Below, piece after piece: positions 17,152 through 25,320 of a DNA stretch of 64,000 nucleotides. A program made the translations under genes and the position numbers. The DNA is from Deltaproteobacteria bacterium (GTDB taxonomy: Bacteria; Desulfobacterota; Desulfobacteria; Desulfobacterales; B30-G6). Below the pieces are notes generated by a model, which saw nothing but the letters and a program-made list of their open reading frames with translations, was not told where the DNA came from and did not search any database. Numbering within the stretch: the stretch's first letter is position 1; each line of letters opens with the position of its first letter. The stretch covers positions 52,612 through 116,611 of the forward strand of contig JAJDNW010000020.1 of NCBI GenBank assembly GCA_022340465.1, in the 5' to 3' direction.

Positions 17152-20100
17152 TTATTTTAAAGTTTCAATTAACTCATTGGCCTCTTCAAGATACACGTTA
17201 GCTCCGCATTCCTTAAATATCTCGATGGCGCCTGACAAACATTTCTTTGCTAATTCTTTCCTTTTTTTAGCTATGTGTAAATTTCCCAAACCAAGATATG
17301 CCATTCCTTGGAAACCCTTTATACCGGAGCGCTTGGAGTTATCGATCGCATTGTTGAAATAGCTTTCAGCCTTTTTGGCGGCAAACGGAATGTTTTTTGC
17401 TAAAAATCCGGCATTTTTTCTAATAATCGAAAGGGTCGGTTTTTCACCGTAAGCAATTTCATAAAAAACACTCCCTAACACAAACTCTGATAGCACAATA
17501 CCATAAACAAGATTCTTTTTTTTGCTGAGCGCATATGTTTCTTCAATCATTTTAAGCCCTTTTGACATTTCTCCCTTTTTGATTAAAACTATCCCGAGAA
17601 TTGGCTCAATTACTGGGTTAAAAATATCACATCCGAATTTATGCGCGTAGGATGCGACTTCATTTAGCGCTTTTTCCCCTTCTTTCATTTGTTTGTTCAG
17701 GATACAACATACCCCCAGATAAAGTCGGGGCCACTGAGTGTAAAATGGGTCTTCAGCAACCTCGATTGCCTTTCGATAACACAAAACTGCTTTGGTCATA
17801 TTGCCTTCAGAAAAATAGCTGTGTCCGAGGCAAATATGGCCAACGACCTGGCATCGAATATTGAAATTCATTTTTCCATATTCGATAAGCTGGTTTCCGA
17901 TTTCATAGCTGTGCTTGTTTTCTCCTGTGAAACTTTCCATATGGCTGATGCCAGCAATCGATTTAAAATATAGATAAGCGTCAGATTCGATTGATTTGGA
18001 AATAGACACGGCTTTTTCCCAACAGGAATAACCCTCTTCGTATTTAATCATTGGGGCATAGGCATATATAAGCCAGGTATACGCATAGCCAATTATTTGC
18101 TTGGCATGAGAGGCTTCGGCAAGTGTAATTGCTTTCTGAAGGTATCTTACTGAATCCTCCAGTTCCCATCTGAATTGAAGATTAAAACCAAGCCACCCAT
18201 AAAACATCCCTTGCTTTTCTTTGTCCTTTACCAGTCCTGCTTCACTTTCGTGGCGCTTTAAGAGTTGAGTCTGTTCCTTATAATCACCCCGGTAATAATA
18301 AACTAAAGACCATTTGTTCAATAGATCAAAAAGAAGCTCCAAATTTTCTTTAGCTTTAGACTGCTTTTCTGTTAAAAGATTGTATGCTTGTTGATAGTAT
18401 TGATGAGATTCTTCGACCGCATATCTTTTCAGACTTTTTTCGCCTGATTTGATCAGATAATCGACAGCTTTATGCAATGAGGTTGCTTGGCTGAAGTGAA
18501 AAGCTAATGTTTCATAGAACTCGGGAAGTCTGTCCTTGAATAATTGCTCCATCACAATACCGATACGCCCATGTATTATTTTGCGTTCGCTTTTCAGCAA
18601 ACCATCGTAAACCACCTCCTGAGTCAGCGCATGCTTGAATATATATTCTAAATCCGGTTGAACTGAACGTGTTCGGAGGAGATCAAGTCTTTCAAGACCA
18701 TTTAAACTGTTATCGATATGATCTTGGAGCAGGGTGATTCTTTTCAAAATTTCATATAGAAAAGCTCTTCCAATAACCGAAGCTTCCTTAATTATCTGCT
18801 TGGTTTCTTTATCCAAACGATCTAATCTACCAGCAATTACGCCGTGAATCGTGGATGAAATATCAGATTCAGCGATTGAACGTGTGAGTCTCCAAACTTC
18901 ACTATCACGTACTAAAATTCCCGACTCGATCATGGAGTTAATCATCTCTTCAACGTAAAAGGGATTTCCCTCTGCTCTATCTTGAAGGAACTCTACCAAT
19001 TCAGATGGAATCGTATCTGTTTTCAGTAAGGACGCCACCATCTCATACGATTCAGAAGGAGACATGTCCTGCAACCGGATTTCTTTATAGGGATTTGCCA
19101 TGGCATTTATTTGGTGGCTTGTAAACAAGGCTATTACCGGTCGGTAAATACACACAAATAAAATAGGCTCTCTGATATCAGTTAGAACATTACGGATAAG
19201 CTCCAAAAAAGATGGATCAGCCCAGTGAAGGTCTTCCAAACAGATGATGGTTGGGCCTCTTTCAGCAATAGCGCTTAAAACAATCTTAATCGACGCTTGC
19301 AGCTGTGCTTTCCAGTGTTCGGGACTGACGTTTTCGATTTCGGGATACCGGATCGAAAAAAGACTGGACACATAAGGGATTAAATCAGCATTTTTTCCCA
19401 TTAGAGATTTTAACCCCTTTTCAATTTTCGTCTTTATTTCTTCGGGAGGATCACCCTCTTCAATTCCCAACGATCGGCTTAAAAGATTAATTAAAGGAAA
19501 GTACGATACATTTTGGCTGTAATTATATGCCTGGCCTTCCAGCCATTGGAACTCGTTGAGGTTTATTCCTTCTTTAAATTCTTGTATTAGTCGGCTTTTC
19601 CCGGTGCCGGCGGTACCATGTATGGAAAAAATACCTCCTGCCCCGTGTTTAAGCTTGTAGGCAGCATCTTTAAGTTGGTTTAATTCCACATCTCGCCCAA
19701 TTAATTCGGCCTTAAATCCGTGTATTCGGTGAGTTTTGAGGGGGTGTTCCTTTTGCGACAGAACCTTGTAAACTCGGATTGGTGCAGACTTACCTCTTAT
19801 TGAGGTCGACACCGGTCCTTCAAAATCAAAATATCCTTCTGCCTGATAAAAAGTGTCTGGTCCAACCAATATTTCTCCAGCATTACCAAGAGCACTTAAT
19901 CGGGCTGCCACATTTATAGCGTCTCCAGCAACACCATGGGTACCTTTTGCGAAATTAATATCTCCGGTGACAACCAGTCCGGTGTTGATGCCGGAATGCA
20001 TGGCCAAAGGATGCTCAATGATTTCCTCGTATTGGGGACTTAACAAATCCACTGCTCTATGAATTTCTTGGGCAGCCATGATCGCTCTCACCGGATCATC

Positions 20101-20553
20101 CTCATGAGCCTCTGTCGCACCGAAAAGCGCCATAACCGCATCGCCCGCAAACTTTTCAACAAACCCGCCATATTTGAGAATAATTTGTGTAATTTCCTTA
20201 AATAGCCTGCCGGTGATATCTTTGACGTCTTCGGGGTCCAATCTTTCGCTCATCGAGGTGTACCCGGTAAGATCCGAAAAGAGAACCGTTATATGTTTGC
20301 GTTCGCCTTCAATAGGGAAAGCGATGTCGATGGCGTTTTGAACTAAGGGCTCAGATGGCGGGCTGTCGGTCTCCGTTTTTATGTTGAAAGCTTCTTTTGA
20401 AGATTTCAGATTAAAACCGCATTCACCACAGAATTTACTCTCAAAGGGGATTTTCGCCTTGCAGGATGGACATTCCAACTCAAATTTAAAACCACACTCT
20501 TCGCAGAACTTCACGCCTTTGCGATTTTCAAAATTACACTTTGGACACCGCAT
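17152..20553 (-). CDS. Zinc-ribbon/adenylate cyclase/AAA ATPase/TPR signalling protein
   Basis: 1133 aa multidomain protein. Residues 1-~50 hold a double zinc ribbon (four CxxC pairs, starting MRCPKC). Residues ~85-260 are a class III nucleotide cyclase domain (HITVLFSDLTGYTSM, FAGDAVMALFG with the metal Asp residues). Residues ~285-560 are an AAA-type ATPase with Walker A HGTAGTGKSRL and Walker B IICLEDLHWAD. The remainder to the C-terminus is TPR-like helices. This layout is known from many deltaproteobacteria and probably makes cAMP in response to a signal sensed by the ATPase/TPR half. The start at 20553 fits a GGAGGG site 7 nt upstream. The gene is AT-rich compared with its right-hand neighbours. 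Confidence 0.9.
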   Translation of the reverse strand: MRCPKCNFENRKGVKFCEECGFKFELECPSCKAKIPFESKFCGECGFNLKSSKEAFNIKTETDSPPSEPLVQNAIDIAFPIEGERKHITVLFSDLTGYTSMSERLDPEDVKDITGRLFKEITQIILKYGGFVEKFAGDAVMALFGATEAHEDDPVRAIMAAQEIHRAVDLLSPQYEEIIEHPLAMHSGINTGLVVTGDINFAKGTHGVAGDAINVAARLSALGNAGEILVGPDTFYQAEGYFDFEGPVSTSIRGKSAPIRVYKVLSQKEHPLKTHRIHGFKAELIGRDVELNQLKDAAYKLKHGAGGIFSIHGTAGTGKSRLIQEFKEGINLNEFQWLEGQAYNYSQNVSYFPLINLLSRSLGIEEGDPPEEIKTKIEKGLKSLMGKNADLIPYVSSLFSIRYPEIENVSPEHWKAQLQASIKIVLSAIAERGPTIICLEDLHWADPSFLELIRNVLTDIREPILFVCIYRPVIALFTSHQINAMANPYKEIRLQDMSPSESYEMVASLLKTDTIPSELVEFLQDRAEGNPFYVEEMINSMIESGILVRDSEVWRLTRSIAESDISSTIHGVIAGRLDRLDKETKQIIKEASVIGRAFLYEILKRITLLQDHIDNSLNGLERLDLLRTRSVQPDLEYIFKHALTQEVVYDGLLKSERKIIHGRIGIVMEQLFKDRLPEFYETLAFHFSQATSLHKAVDYLIKSGEKSLKRYAVEESHQYYQQAYNLLTEKQSKAKENLELLFDLLNKWSLVYYYRGDYKEQTQLLKRHESEAGLVKDKEKQGMFYGWLGFNLQFRWELEDSVRYLQKAITLAEASHAKQIIGYAYTWLIYAYAPMIKYEEGYSCWEKAVSISKSIESDAYLYFKSIAGISHMESFTGENKHSYEIGNQLIEYGKMNFNIRCQVVGHICLGHSYFSEGNMTKAVLCYRKAIEVAEDPFYTQWPRLYLGVCCILNKQMKEGEKALNEVASYAHKFGCDIFNPVIEPILGIVLIKKGEMSKGLKMIEETYALSKKKNLVYGIVLSEFVLGSVFYEIAYGEKPTLSIIRKNAGFLAKNIPFAAKKAESYFNNAIDNSKRSGIKGFQGMAYLGLGNLHIAKKRKELAKKCLSGAIEIFKECGANVYLEEANELIETLK

Positions 20554-20854
20554 TTTGAAGCCCTCCACTAAATTTTATACAGTTTAAACGGCGCCAGAGG
20601 GATATCGAGTTGCATTCCGGGCATTTCATGGCTTGCGCCCATTTCTATTTCCAAGAACGATTTATTTGAGAATACAGTCAGATGGAGATAGATGGATTTA
20701 TATTACGGTGTGGATTTTATGTCAAATTGGTTAAATATAGTCAACACCACGGAAACACTACGGTCCAGATGGGTAGACCTAAATTGAGGTGAAATATCGT
20801 TGACATCTATTTTGATCTTTACTATGGGAATCTTAATTCACTTATTCTCCCACG

Positions 20855-21058
20855 ATGGTAAAAAACCGGTTCAGAACGCATATTCGGCACGACCAGATCG
20901 CTCCAGCCGCGCTCAGCGTTATCAACCAAGCGGGTCTCAAAGGGCTTAATGTGGCCGCTGTGGCCAAACGGGTCGGCTTGGTTCCTTCGGCTGTATACCG
21001 GCATCGCAAAAATGCCTGGGAACTATTTTCAGCCGCCATTGAGAAGGCAAATTCATAG
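20855..21058 (+). pseudogene. Truncated TetR-family regulator (DNA-binding part only)
   Basis: 67 codons containing a TetR helix-turn-helix (QIAPAALSVINQAGLKG, VAAVAKRVGLVPSAVYRH). It stops where the ligand-binding domain should begin. TetR proteins are normally ~190-220 aa, so this is a fragment. It ends 32 bp before nrfH in the same direction, suggesting that the intact gene once regulated the cytochrome operon. A short DNA-binding peptide could still be made, but it would lack dimerisation helices. Confidence 0.7.
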
Positions 21059-21090
21059 CTCATACGAAAAGTAATTTGGTGGGAGGTACC

Positions 21091-21648
21091 ATGAAAAAGT
21101 ACCTGATTGCAGCCATCCTTGTTGGTATCGGCATCCTCCTTGCCTTTCCCCTCTTCAGTATCGGGTATTATACAATGATCAGGACTTCGACGCCGCAATT
21201 CTGCGCATCCTGCCATGAGATCCAGTACGCCTACAATACCTGGAAAACCAGCACCCACGTCAACAACGCCCACGGCTTCGTGGCCGATTGCATGGATTGC
21301 CACCTCCCGGCCCCGCACGACACCTTCAACTTTTTTTATGCCAAAACCGCTCACGGCATCAATGACATCTACGTTCATTTGACAGAGGGCCCGGACCGTT
21401 ACGACCATGCGCTGCAAAAAGAAAAAGCCTATGCCTCTTTCACCAACGACCAATGCCAGAAATGCCACCGCAATATTCTTTACATCCCCAATAAAAGAGG
21501 CGCCATGCTGGCACACCGGGCTGTGCTTTATGCGAGAAAAGGCTACGAAAAAAAGTGCGTGGACTGCCACCGGAACCTGGTTCACAAGCCGAAACAGGCC
21601 TATGCATACAAACAATACCAGGATTCCTATCGAGGAGTCGGTTTATAG
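21091..21648 (+). CDS. NrfH/NapC-type tetraheme cytochrome c (quinol dehydrogenase)
   Basis: 185 aa. One N-terminal membrane anchor (residues ~4-30) is followed by four CxxCH haem sites at 38-42, 67-71, 122-126 and 156-160. Proteins of this family take electrons from menaquinol and pass them to a periplasmic multihaem reductase. The start has a GGGAGG site. It is followed 29 bp later by the octahaem cytochrome gene, so the pair resembles nrfHA in layout but with an HAO-like partner instead of pentahaem NrfA. It could be named nrfH by similarity, but substrate specificity is set by the partner. Confidence 0.92.
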   Translation: MKKYLIAAILVGIGILLAFPLFSIGYYTMIRTSTPQFCASCHEIQYAYNTWKTSTHVNNAHGFVADCMDCHLPAPHDTFNFFYAKTAHGINDIYVHLTEGPDRYDHALQKEKAYASFTNDQCQKCHRNILYIPNKRGAMLAHRAVLYARKGYEKKCVDCHRNLVHKPKQAYAYKQYQDSYRGVGL

Positions 21649-21677
21649 ACTGAACACATAAAGAAAGGAGGTCATCG

Positions 21678-23060
21678 ATGATTCGAAAACGGGGGCTTTT
21701 ATTGTTGCCGGCGGCGCTGATGATCTGTTTTGCCCTGGCAACGGCAGGTATGGCCCAGAATGTTCCCAAGGAAAAGGAATTTCGCATCGAACGAAGCATG
21801 CCCGCGGAGGCGATTGCCTGTATCGAATGCCACAAACGAGAGCATCCGGGGATCTTCTCCGACTGGGCCCGCAGCCGTCACGCCAGCGCCAACATTACCT
21901 GCTACGACTGCCACAAGGCCGAAGAATTCGACCCGGACGTCAGCCAGGCGCATTACCGGCAATATCAACGCTCAGACCAGCCGTTTGGGAAGAAAGAATA
22001 CAAAGTGCCGATCTCTGCTGTGGTCACGCCTAAGGACTGTTCGCGCTGCCACCCGGATGAGGCCAAGCAGTACAGCCGGAGCAAGCATGCCAATACGATC
22101 GAGATTATCTGGAAGATCGACCCCTGGCTGAACAAAGGCATGAACAGTGATTTCGAACGCGTTGCCGGGTGTTACCATTGCCACGGCACGGTGCTGAAAC
22201 AGAAAGAAGGCAAGCTGACGCCCGATACATGGCCCAATGTGGGCGTGGGCAGAATCAACCTGGACGGCAGCAAGGGAAGCTGCACCAGTTGCCATACGCG
22301 TCACATGTTTTCGGTCATGGAGGCCCGCAAGCCGGAAGCCTGCGGCCAGTGTCACTTAGGGCCCGACCACCCCCAGATCGAAATTTATATGGAGTCCAAA
22401 CATGGCGACATCTACACGGCCCATGGGGATGACTACAACTGGACCGCCGCGCCGGGAACCTGGTCGCCGGGCGTCGATTTCCGGGGCCCAACCTGTGCCG
22501 TCTGCCACATGTCCGGTGCCGGTACGACACTGACCACCCATGACGTCACCGAAAGGCTCTCCTGGGAACTCCAGGCACCGCTTACCGTGAGGCCGTTCGA
22601 GTTTGCCGCGTTACCGGCTAAAACCGACTGGAAAGTGGAGCGTGATAAAATGAAGGCGGTCTGCACCCAGTGTCACAGCAAGGTCTGGGTGGACGATCAC
22701 TATGTCAAGCTCGACAAGGTGGTTCAGGAATACAATGACGTCTACTTCAAGCCAGCCAAGGCCATGCTCGATGATCTGTACGCAAAAGGCCTGTTGGACA
22801 GCAGCAAGTTCTTCGACGAGCGCCTTGAAGTGGAATACTACGAACTCTGGCACCACGAGGGCCGCCGCGCCAGAATGGGGGCCGCCATGATGGCGCCGGA
22901 TTACTCCTGGTGGCACGGGTTTTACGAGTGCAAAAAGCGCTACAACAACTTTATGGAGGAAGCCCGTCACCTGATCGACAACAATCAGAAGGCCTATGTG
23001 GCCAAGGACTATCCAAATGCCACGGGGAGTACAACCAAACCAAAAGAAGTCTTTAAATAA
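21678..23060 (+). CDS. Octahaem cytochrome c, hydroxylamine oxidoreductase (HAO) family
   Basis: 460 aa. A signal peptide (residues 1-26, cleavage near GMA-Q) is followed by eight CxxCH motifs at 48, 75, 121, 165, 202, 222, 273 and 329. The C-terminal part has the HAO-type segment ELWHHEGRRARMGAAMMAP followed by DYSWWHGFYECKKRY. In ammonia oxidisers HAO oxidises hydroxylamine. The NrfH-linked versions of epsilon- and deltaproteobacteria are thought to work as reductases of nitrite/hydroxylamine to ammonia. Quinol electrons from the upstream NrfH favour the reductive role here. Whether the tyrosine that cross-links haem P460 is present cannot be decided without an alignment. Excellent AAAGGAGG site. 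Confidence 0.9.
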   Translation: MIRKRGLLLLPAALMICFALATAGMAQNVPKEKEFRIERSMPAEAIACIECHKREHPGIFSDWARSRHASANITCYDCHKAEEFDPDVSQAHYRQYQRSDQPFGKKEYKVPISAVVTPKDCSRCHPDEAKQYSRSKHANTIEIIWKIDPWLNKGMNSDFERVAGCYHCHGTVLKQKEGKLTPDTWPNVGVGRINLDGSKGSCTSCHTRHMFSVMEARKPEACGQCHLGPDHPQIEIYMESKHGDIYTAHGDDYNWTAAPGTWSPGVDFRGPTCAVCHMSGAGTTLTTHDVTERLSWELQAPLTVRPFEFAALPAKTDWKVERDKMKAVCTQCHSKVWVDDHYVKLDKVVQEYNDVYFKPAKAMLDDLYAKGLLDSSKFFDERLEVEYYELWHHEGRRARMGAAMMAPDYSWWHGFYECKKRYNNFMEEARHLIDNNQKAYVAKDYPNATGSTTKPKEVFK

Positions 23061-23078
23061 CCAGAAAACATAGCTCTA

Positions 23079-23197
23079 TTGAAGATTCCCCGCAGCAAGC
23101 GTAAGGGGAATCTTCACCGTAAGGAATTCTATCAATTATGATTCGCTCGCTTACCCTGCAGCTTGCTGCAGGGAATGCGCTCGCTATCTCGGTTCAA
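23079..23197 (+). repeat. 119-bp palindromic dispersed repeat, copy 4
   Basis: Same length and ends as copy 1, here starting TTGAAG. Its left half is a perfect 11-bp hairpin (GAAGATTCCCC/GGGGAATCTTC) and the right half CCCTGCAGC/GCTGCAGGG. It begins 18 bp after the HAO-like gene stop, so the left hairpin may terminate that operon. Its right end cuts into the NO-reductase remnant. Confidence 0.8.
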
Positions 23198-23452
23198 TTT
23201 CTTCTTTTTCGTAAGACCAACCGGTGAACAGCCCTGCTACGAACCATGCCAGCGCGGCAACGCCGATTAAAAACAACGAATGGGCCAGCGGTACGTTTCC
23301 TTCCAATCCGCCATGCGCGACTTCTGACAGGCCTCCCATGCCTCACAGCCGATCAAAGCGAGCGGCACGACTTCCAAGGCGCCGAAGGTTGCGCCCACCG
23401 CCACGATGGAGATCGGGCCGCTGAAGTACAGGTGATGAAAGCTGCCCGGCCG
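23184..23452 (-). pseudogene. Fragment of a quinol nitric oxide reductase (NorB/qNor) gene
   Basis: One frame reads FHHLYFSGPISIVAVGATFG and then ALEVVPLALIGCEAWE..YRWPI. This is the helix carrying the HH pair and the 'FSALEVVP' segment of NorB-type NO reductases. A stop follows at 23267. A shifted frame continues HSLFLIGVAALAWFVAGLFTG, the next NorB membrane helix, and ends inside repeat copy 4 at 23184. Only ~85 of the ~750 residues of qNor remain, with a frameshift, so it is dead. It lies between the HAO-like cytochrome and hgcB. Confidence 0.65.
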
Positions 23453-23506
23453 ATTTCACCAGCCGGCATCCGACTGAACCTAAGCCCGGGCAATTGCACA
23501 TCTGTT

Positions 23507-23797
23507 TCAGCAGCAGATGCCGTTGCCGCAAGTCGCATTTTCTTTGCCTTTTATCCAGACCTGGATAATATATGCGGCTCAGCCAACCCCGGGATTGACC
23601 TCGAACGCACCGGTCGGACAATTGGTTACGCAGGCACCGCATTCCATGCAGGCGTCAAAATCGATAATGACCGCTTTTCGGCCCTGCATCTCCATGACAT
23701 GTTGAGGACAGACCTGGGTGCAAAGGCCGCAGCCGATGCATTTTTCCGGATCCAAGACCAGAGAACTCACATCTTCGATGTACCTGAAGGCTTCCAT
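23507..23797 (-). CDS. hgcB: Mercury-methylation ferredoxin HgcB with selenocysteine at position 73
   Basis: 96 aa if the TGA at 23581-23579 (codon 73) is selenocysteine. HgcB is a 2[4Fe-4S] ferredoxin that reduces the corrinoid of HgcA during Hg(II) methylation. Cluster ligands: C20, C23, C26, C30 and C50, C53, C56, C60, the second group in the HgcB signature CMECGAC..NC. Known HgcB continues GVGCA, and here it is GVG-UGA-AA. After the UGA the frame stays open for 23 codons (IIQVWIKGKENATCGNG) to the C-terminal pair C95-C96 and then a TGA stop. That is the expected length and ending. The start has AAGGAAAG 7 nt upstream. If UGA were a stop, the protein would end at residue 72 and lose three conserved thiol positions. 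It lies 123 bp after hgcA. Confidence 0.85.
23551..23581 (-). promoter_or_regulatory. Candidate SECIS element of hgcB (UGA plus hairpin)
   Basis: The UGA at 23581-23579 is followed by 10 nt and then TTATCCA (23568-23562), GGTC (23561-23558), TGGATAA (23557-23551): a perfect 7-bp stem with a GGUC apical loop. The loop begins 17 nt after the UGA. In E. coli fdhF (from memory) the SECIS loop is also GGUC-type inside CAGGUCUG, 18 nt after UGA. Loop sequence and spacing therefore nearly coincide. SelB binding is inferred. Confidence 0.75.
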
Positions 23798-23920
23798 CTT
23801 ATCACTTTCCTTTTTCGTGCCGCACACGCGTTCGGCACCGCTTTTCCCCAACCCGGACAAACCGGAAAAGATAAAGCACATTTATCACGAAAACACGAAA
23901 GTCCCAAAACACGAAAGGGG

Positions 23921-25105
23921 CTAAAAGGCGGCGTAGATCCAGATCCCTATTGATGCCAGCAGTCCGATAAACTGGATCGGAATATAGCGTTTCATCTCCT
24001 TTTCAACTCCCGAAGGGGAAGTAAAGGGGGTGGTTCCGGTAAAATTCATGGCCATAACGGAACTGACGGTCGTAATCAACAACAACAGGGCGATGCCAGC
24101 TTTCCAGGAAATAGCCGCCGTAAAAAACGCAAAAATAAAAAAAACGGCCGTTACCAAACCGGTAATGATTCCCTTGAGGGCAAACGCCTTCACGGGAATA
24201 AAGGGCAGCAGTGCCGGTGTTATCACGGCCCCCGAGATTATGCCGGCAGCGAGGGCATATACGGCGGTGGTCCCCCGTGTCCAGGCATTGGTTATGGAAA
24301 AGACACCCGGACCGATACCGGACAGAATAAGAATGGCCAGCGCCGACAGCATGGCCGGTTTCAATGCCGTCTGCAATTCGATCGGAGACAGAATCAAGCG
24401 CTCGAACAAGGTAAACGTCACCATCCGCATCTGTTGGTCCGCCACAAAGCCGTTTTTAAAAAAGGCCGGAATATCCGTTGCCTTCACAGGGCCGTATACT
24501 ACCCTGAAACCGGATTCCTTTTTTACCGCCGTTGCCGAAACGCCGGTTGCGCCCAATTGAGGAACGATGAGACGCCTGTGACTGACAATCTTATCCAGCT
24601 GCGCCTCCACGATCTGCCTCACCAGTGTCGCCGTTGAAAACGTGCCTTTCCCGGCCGCGCACCAAACATTGATCCCCTTGGTATTCAAAACCAGAATCCA
24701 GGCGTCGATCCCGGATATCGCCCTTCTTAAATGATCGACGGTCAGTTTGAAGTTGGCCGTCACCAGGATCTCGGAATCCCGGGTCGGTTGTCCCACCGCA
24801 TAGAGCCCCGGTACAAGTTTGTAGTTGTAGCGGTTGACGCCGCATCTGACCAGGCCGTTCGCAAGGTAGTCCGCCTTTTCCCAATATGTCTTGATCAGAG
24901 GCACCGGGCCGACCTCCGTTTCTACAAACCCTTCGACATAATGCATCAGCTTGTAGCCGGGCTGCTCGTAAAGCGCCATGGGGTCGGCATCTAAATCACC
25001 GTCACCTTTCCCTGCCCCGGGCATGGCATCCATGATCTGCACTCCTGTTGTGCAGAATCTTTCACGGTCCGGTGTATTTTTTCTTTCTATAGAAGATTCG
25101 GGCAT
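23921..25105 (-). CDS. hgcA: Mercury methyltransferase corrinoid protein HgcA
   Basis: 394 aa. HgcA carries a methyl group on a cobalamin cofactor and transfers it to Hg(II), producing methylmercury. The diagnostic cap-helix motif N146-V-W-C149-A-A-G-K is present, with Cys149 as the lower-axial cobalt ligand, inside LNTKGINVWCAAGKGTFST. The N-terminal soluble CFeSP-like domain (~50-240) is followed by five predicted membrane helices (~255-394), as in known HgcA. The ATG at 25105 has GAGG 9 nt upstream. An ArsR-type gene precedes and hgcB follows in the same direction. The ~45 N-terminal residues before ALYEQPGYKLM are poorly conserved-looking and could be trimmed by a later start. Confidence 0.97.
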   Translation of the reverse strand: MPESSIERKNTPDRERFCTTGVQIMDAMPGAGKGDGDLDADPMALYEQPGYKLMHYVEGFVETEVGPVPLIKTYWEKADYLANGLVRCGVNRYNYKLVPGLYAVGQPTRDSEILVTANFKLTVDHLRRAISGIDAWILVLNTKGINVWCAAGKGTFSTATLVRQIVEAQLDKIVSHRRLIVPQLGATGVSATAVKKESGFRVVYGPVKATDIPAFFKNGFVADQQMRMVTFTLFERLILSPIELQTALKPAMLSALAILILSGIGPGVFSITNAWTRGTTAVYALAAGIISGAVITPALLPFIPVKAFALKGIITGLVTAVFFIFAFFTAAISWKAGIALLLLITTVSSVMAMNFTGTTPFTSPSGVEKEMKRYIPIQFIGLLASIGIWIYAAF

Positions 25106-25123
25106 GTGGTTCCCTCAGCATTT

Positions 25124-25246
25124 TAACTCCCTTCATCTTCCACCGGCGATCGTTATGGAAACACGGTTGTCTTATGGATACCTCACCGCATCGGTAGAAC
25201 CATTTAAATTCTCAGCGGCTGAGCCGGTGGCTTATGAAGGGAGTTA
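25124..25246 (-). promoter_or_regulatory. Long inverted repeat in the arsR-hgcA gap
   Basis: 24-nt arms at 25124-25147 and 25223-25246 are inverted copies matching at 21 of 24 positions; the mismatches form one 3-nt internal loop after 13 perfect pairs. The 75-nt interior has smaller hairpins (TCAGCCGCTGA). The structure ends 18 bp upstream of the hgcA start, so it would be in the leader of any arsR-hgcA transcript. It lacks the conserved B12-box of cobalamin riboswitches. It may be a structured leader, an attenuator or a small inserted element. Confidence 0.5.
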
Positions 25247-25320
25247 GCACCTATTTGTTCAAATCGCATCATGCTTGCGAAAAATTCTGACTTACGGTCG
25301 GTTGCGTATTTGGTGTTGGG

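Noticed and set aside
23343..23642. Minus-strand open frame overlapping the end of hgcB
   Set aside because: It is a different frame across hgcB and the NO-reductase remnant; Arg-rich and without any family resemblance.
23579..23797. HgcB ending at the TGA as an ordinary 72-residue ferredoxin
   Set aside because: It would lose the conserved C-terminal cysteines that are plainly encoded in frame after the TGA, and a SECIS-like hairpin sits at the right distance. Not fully excluded; stated as the main refuting alternative.
25124..25320. Cobalamin riboswitch upstream of hgcA
   Set aside because: HgcA uses a corrinoid, so I looked for the B12 box (AGCC-GGAGACC-GCC type) and the conserved riboswitch core; neither is present.
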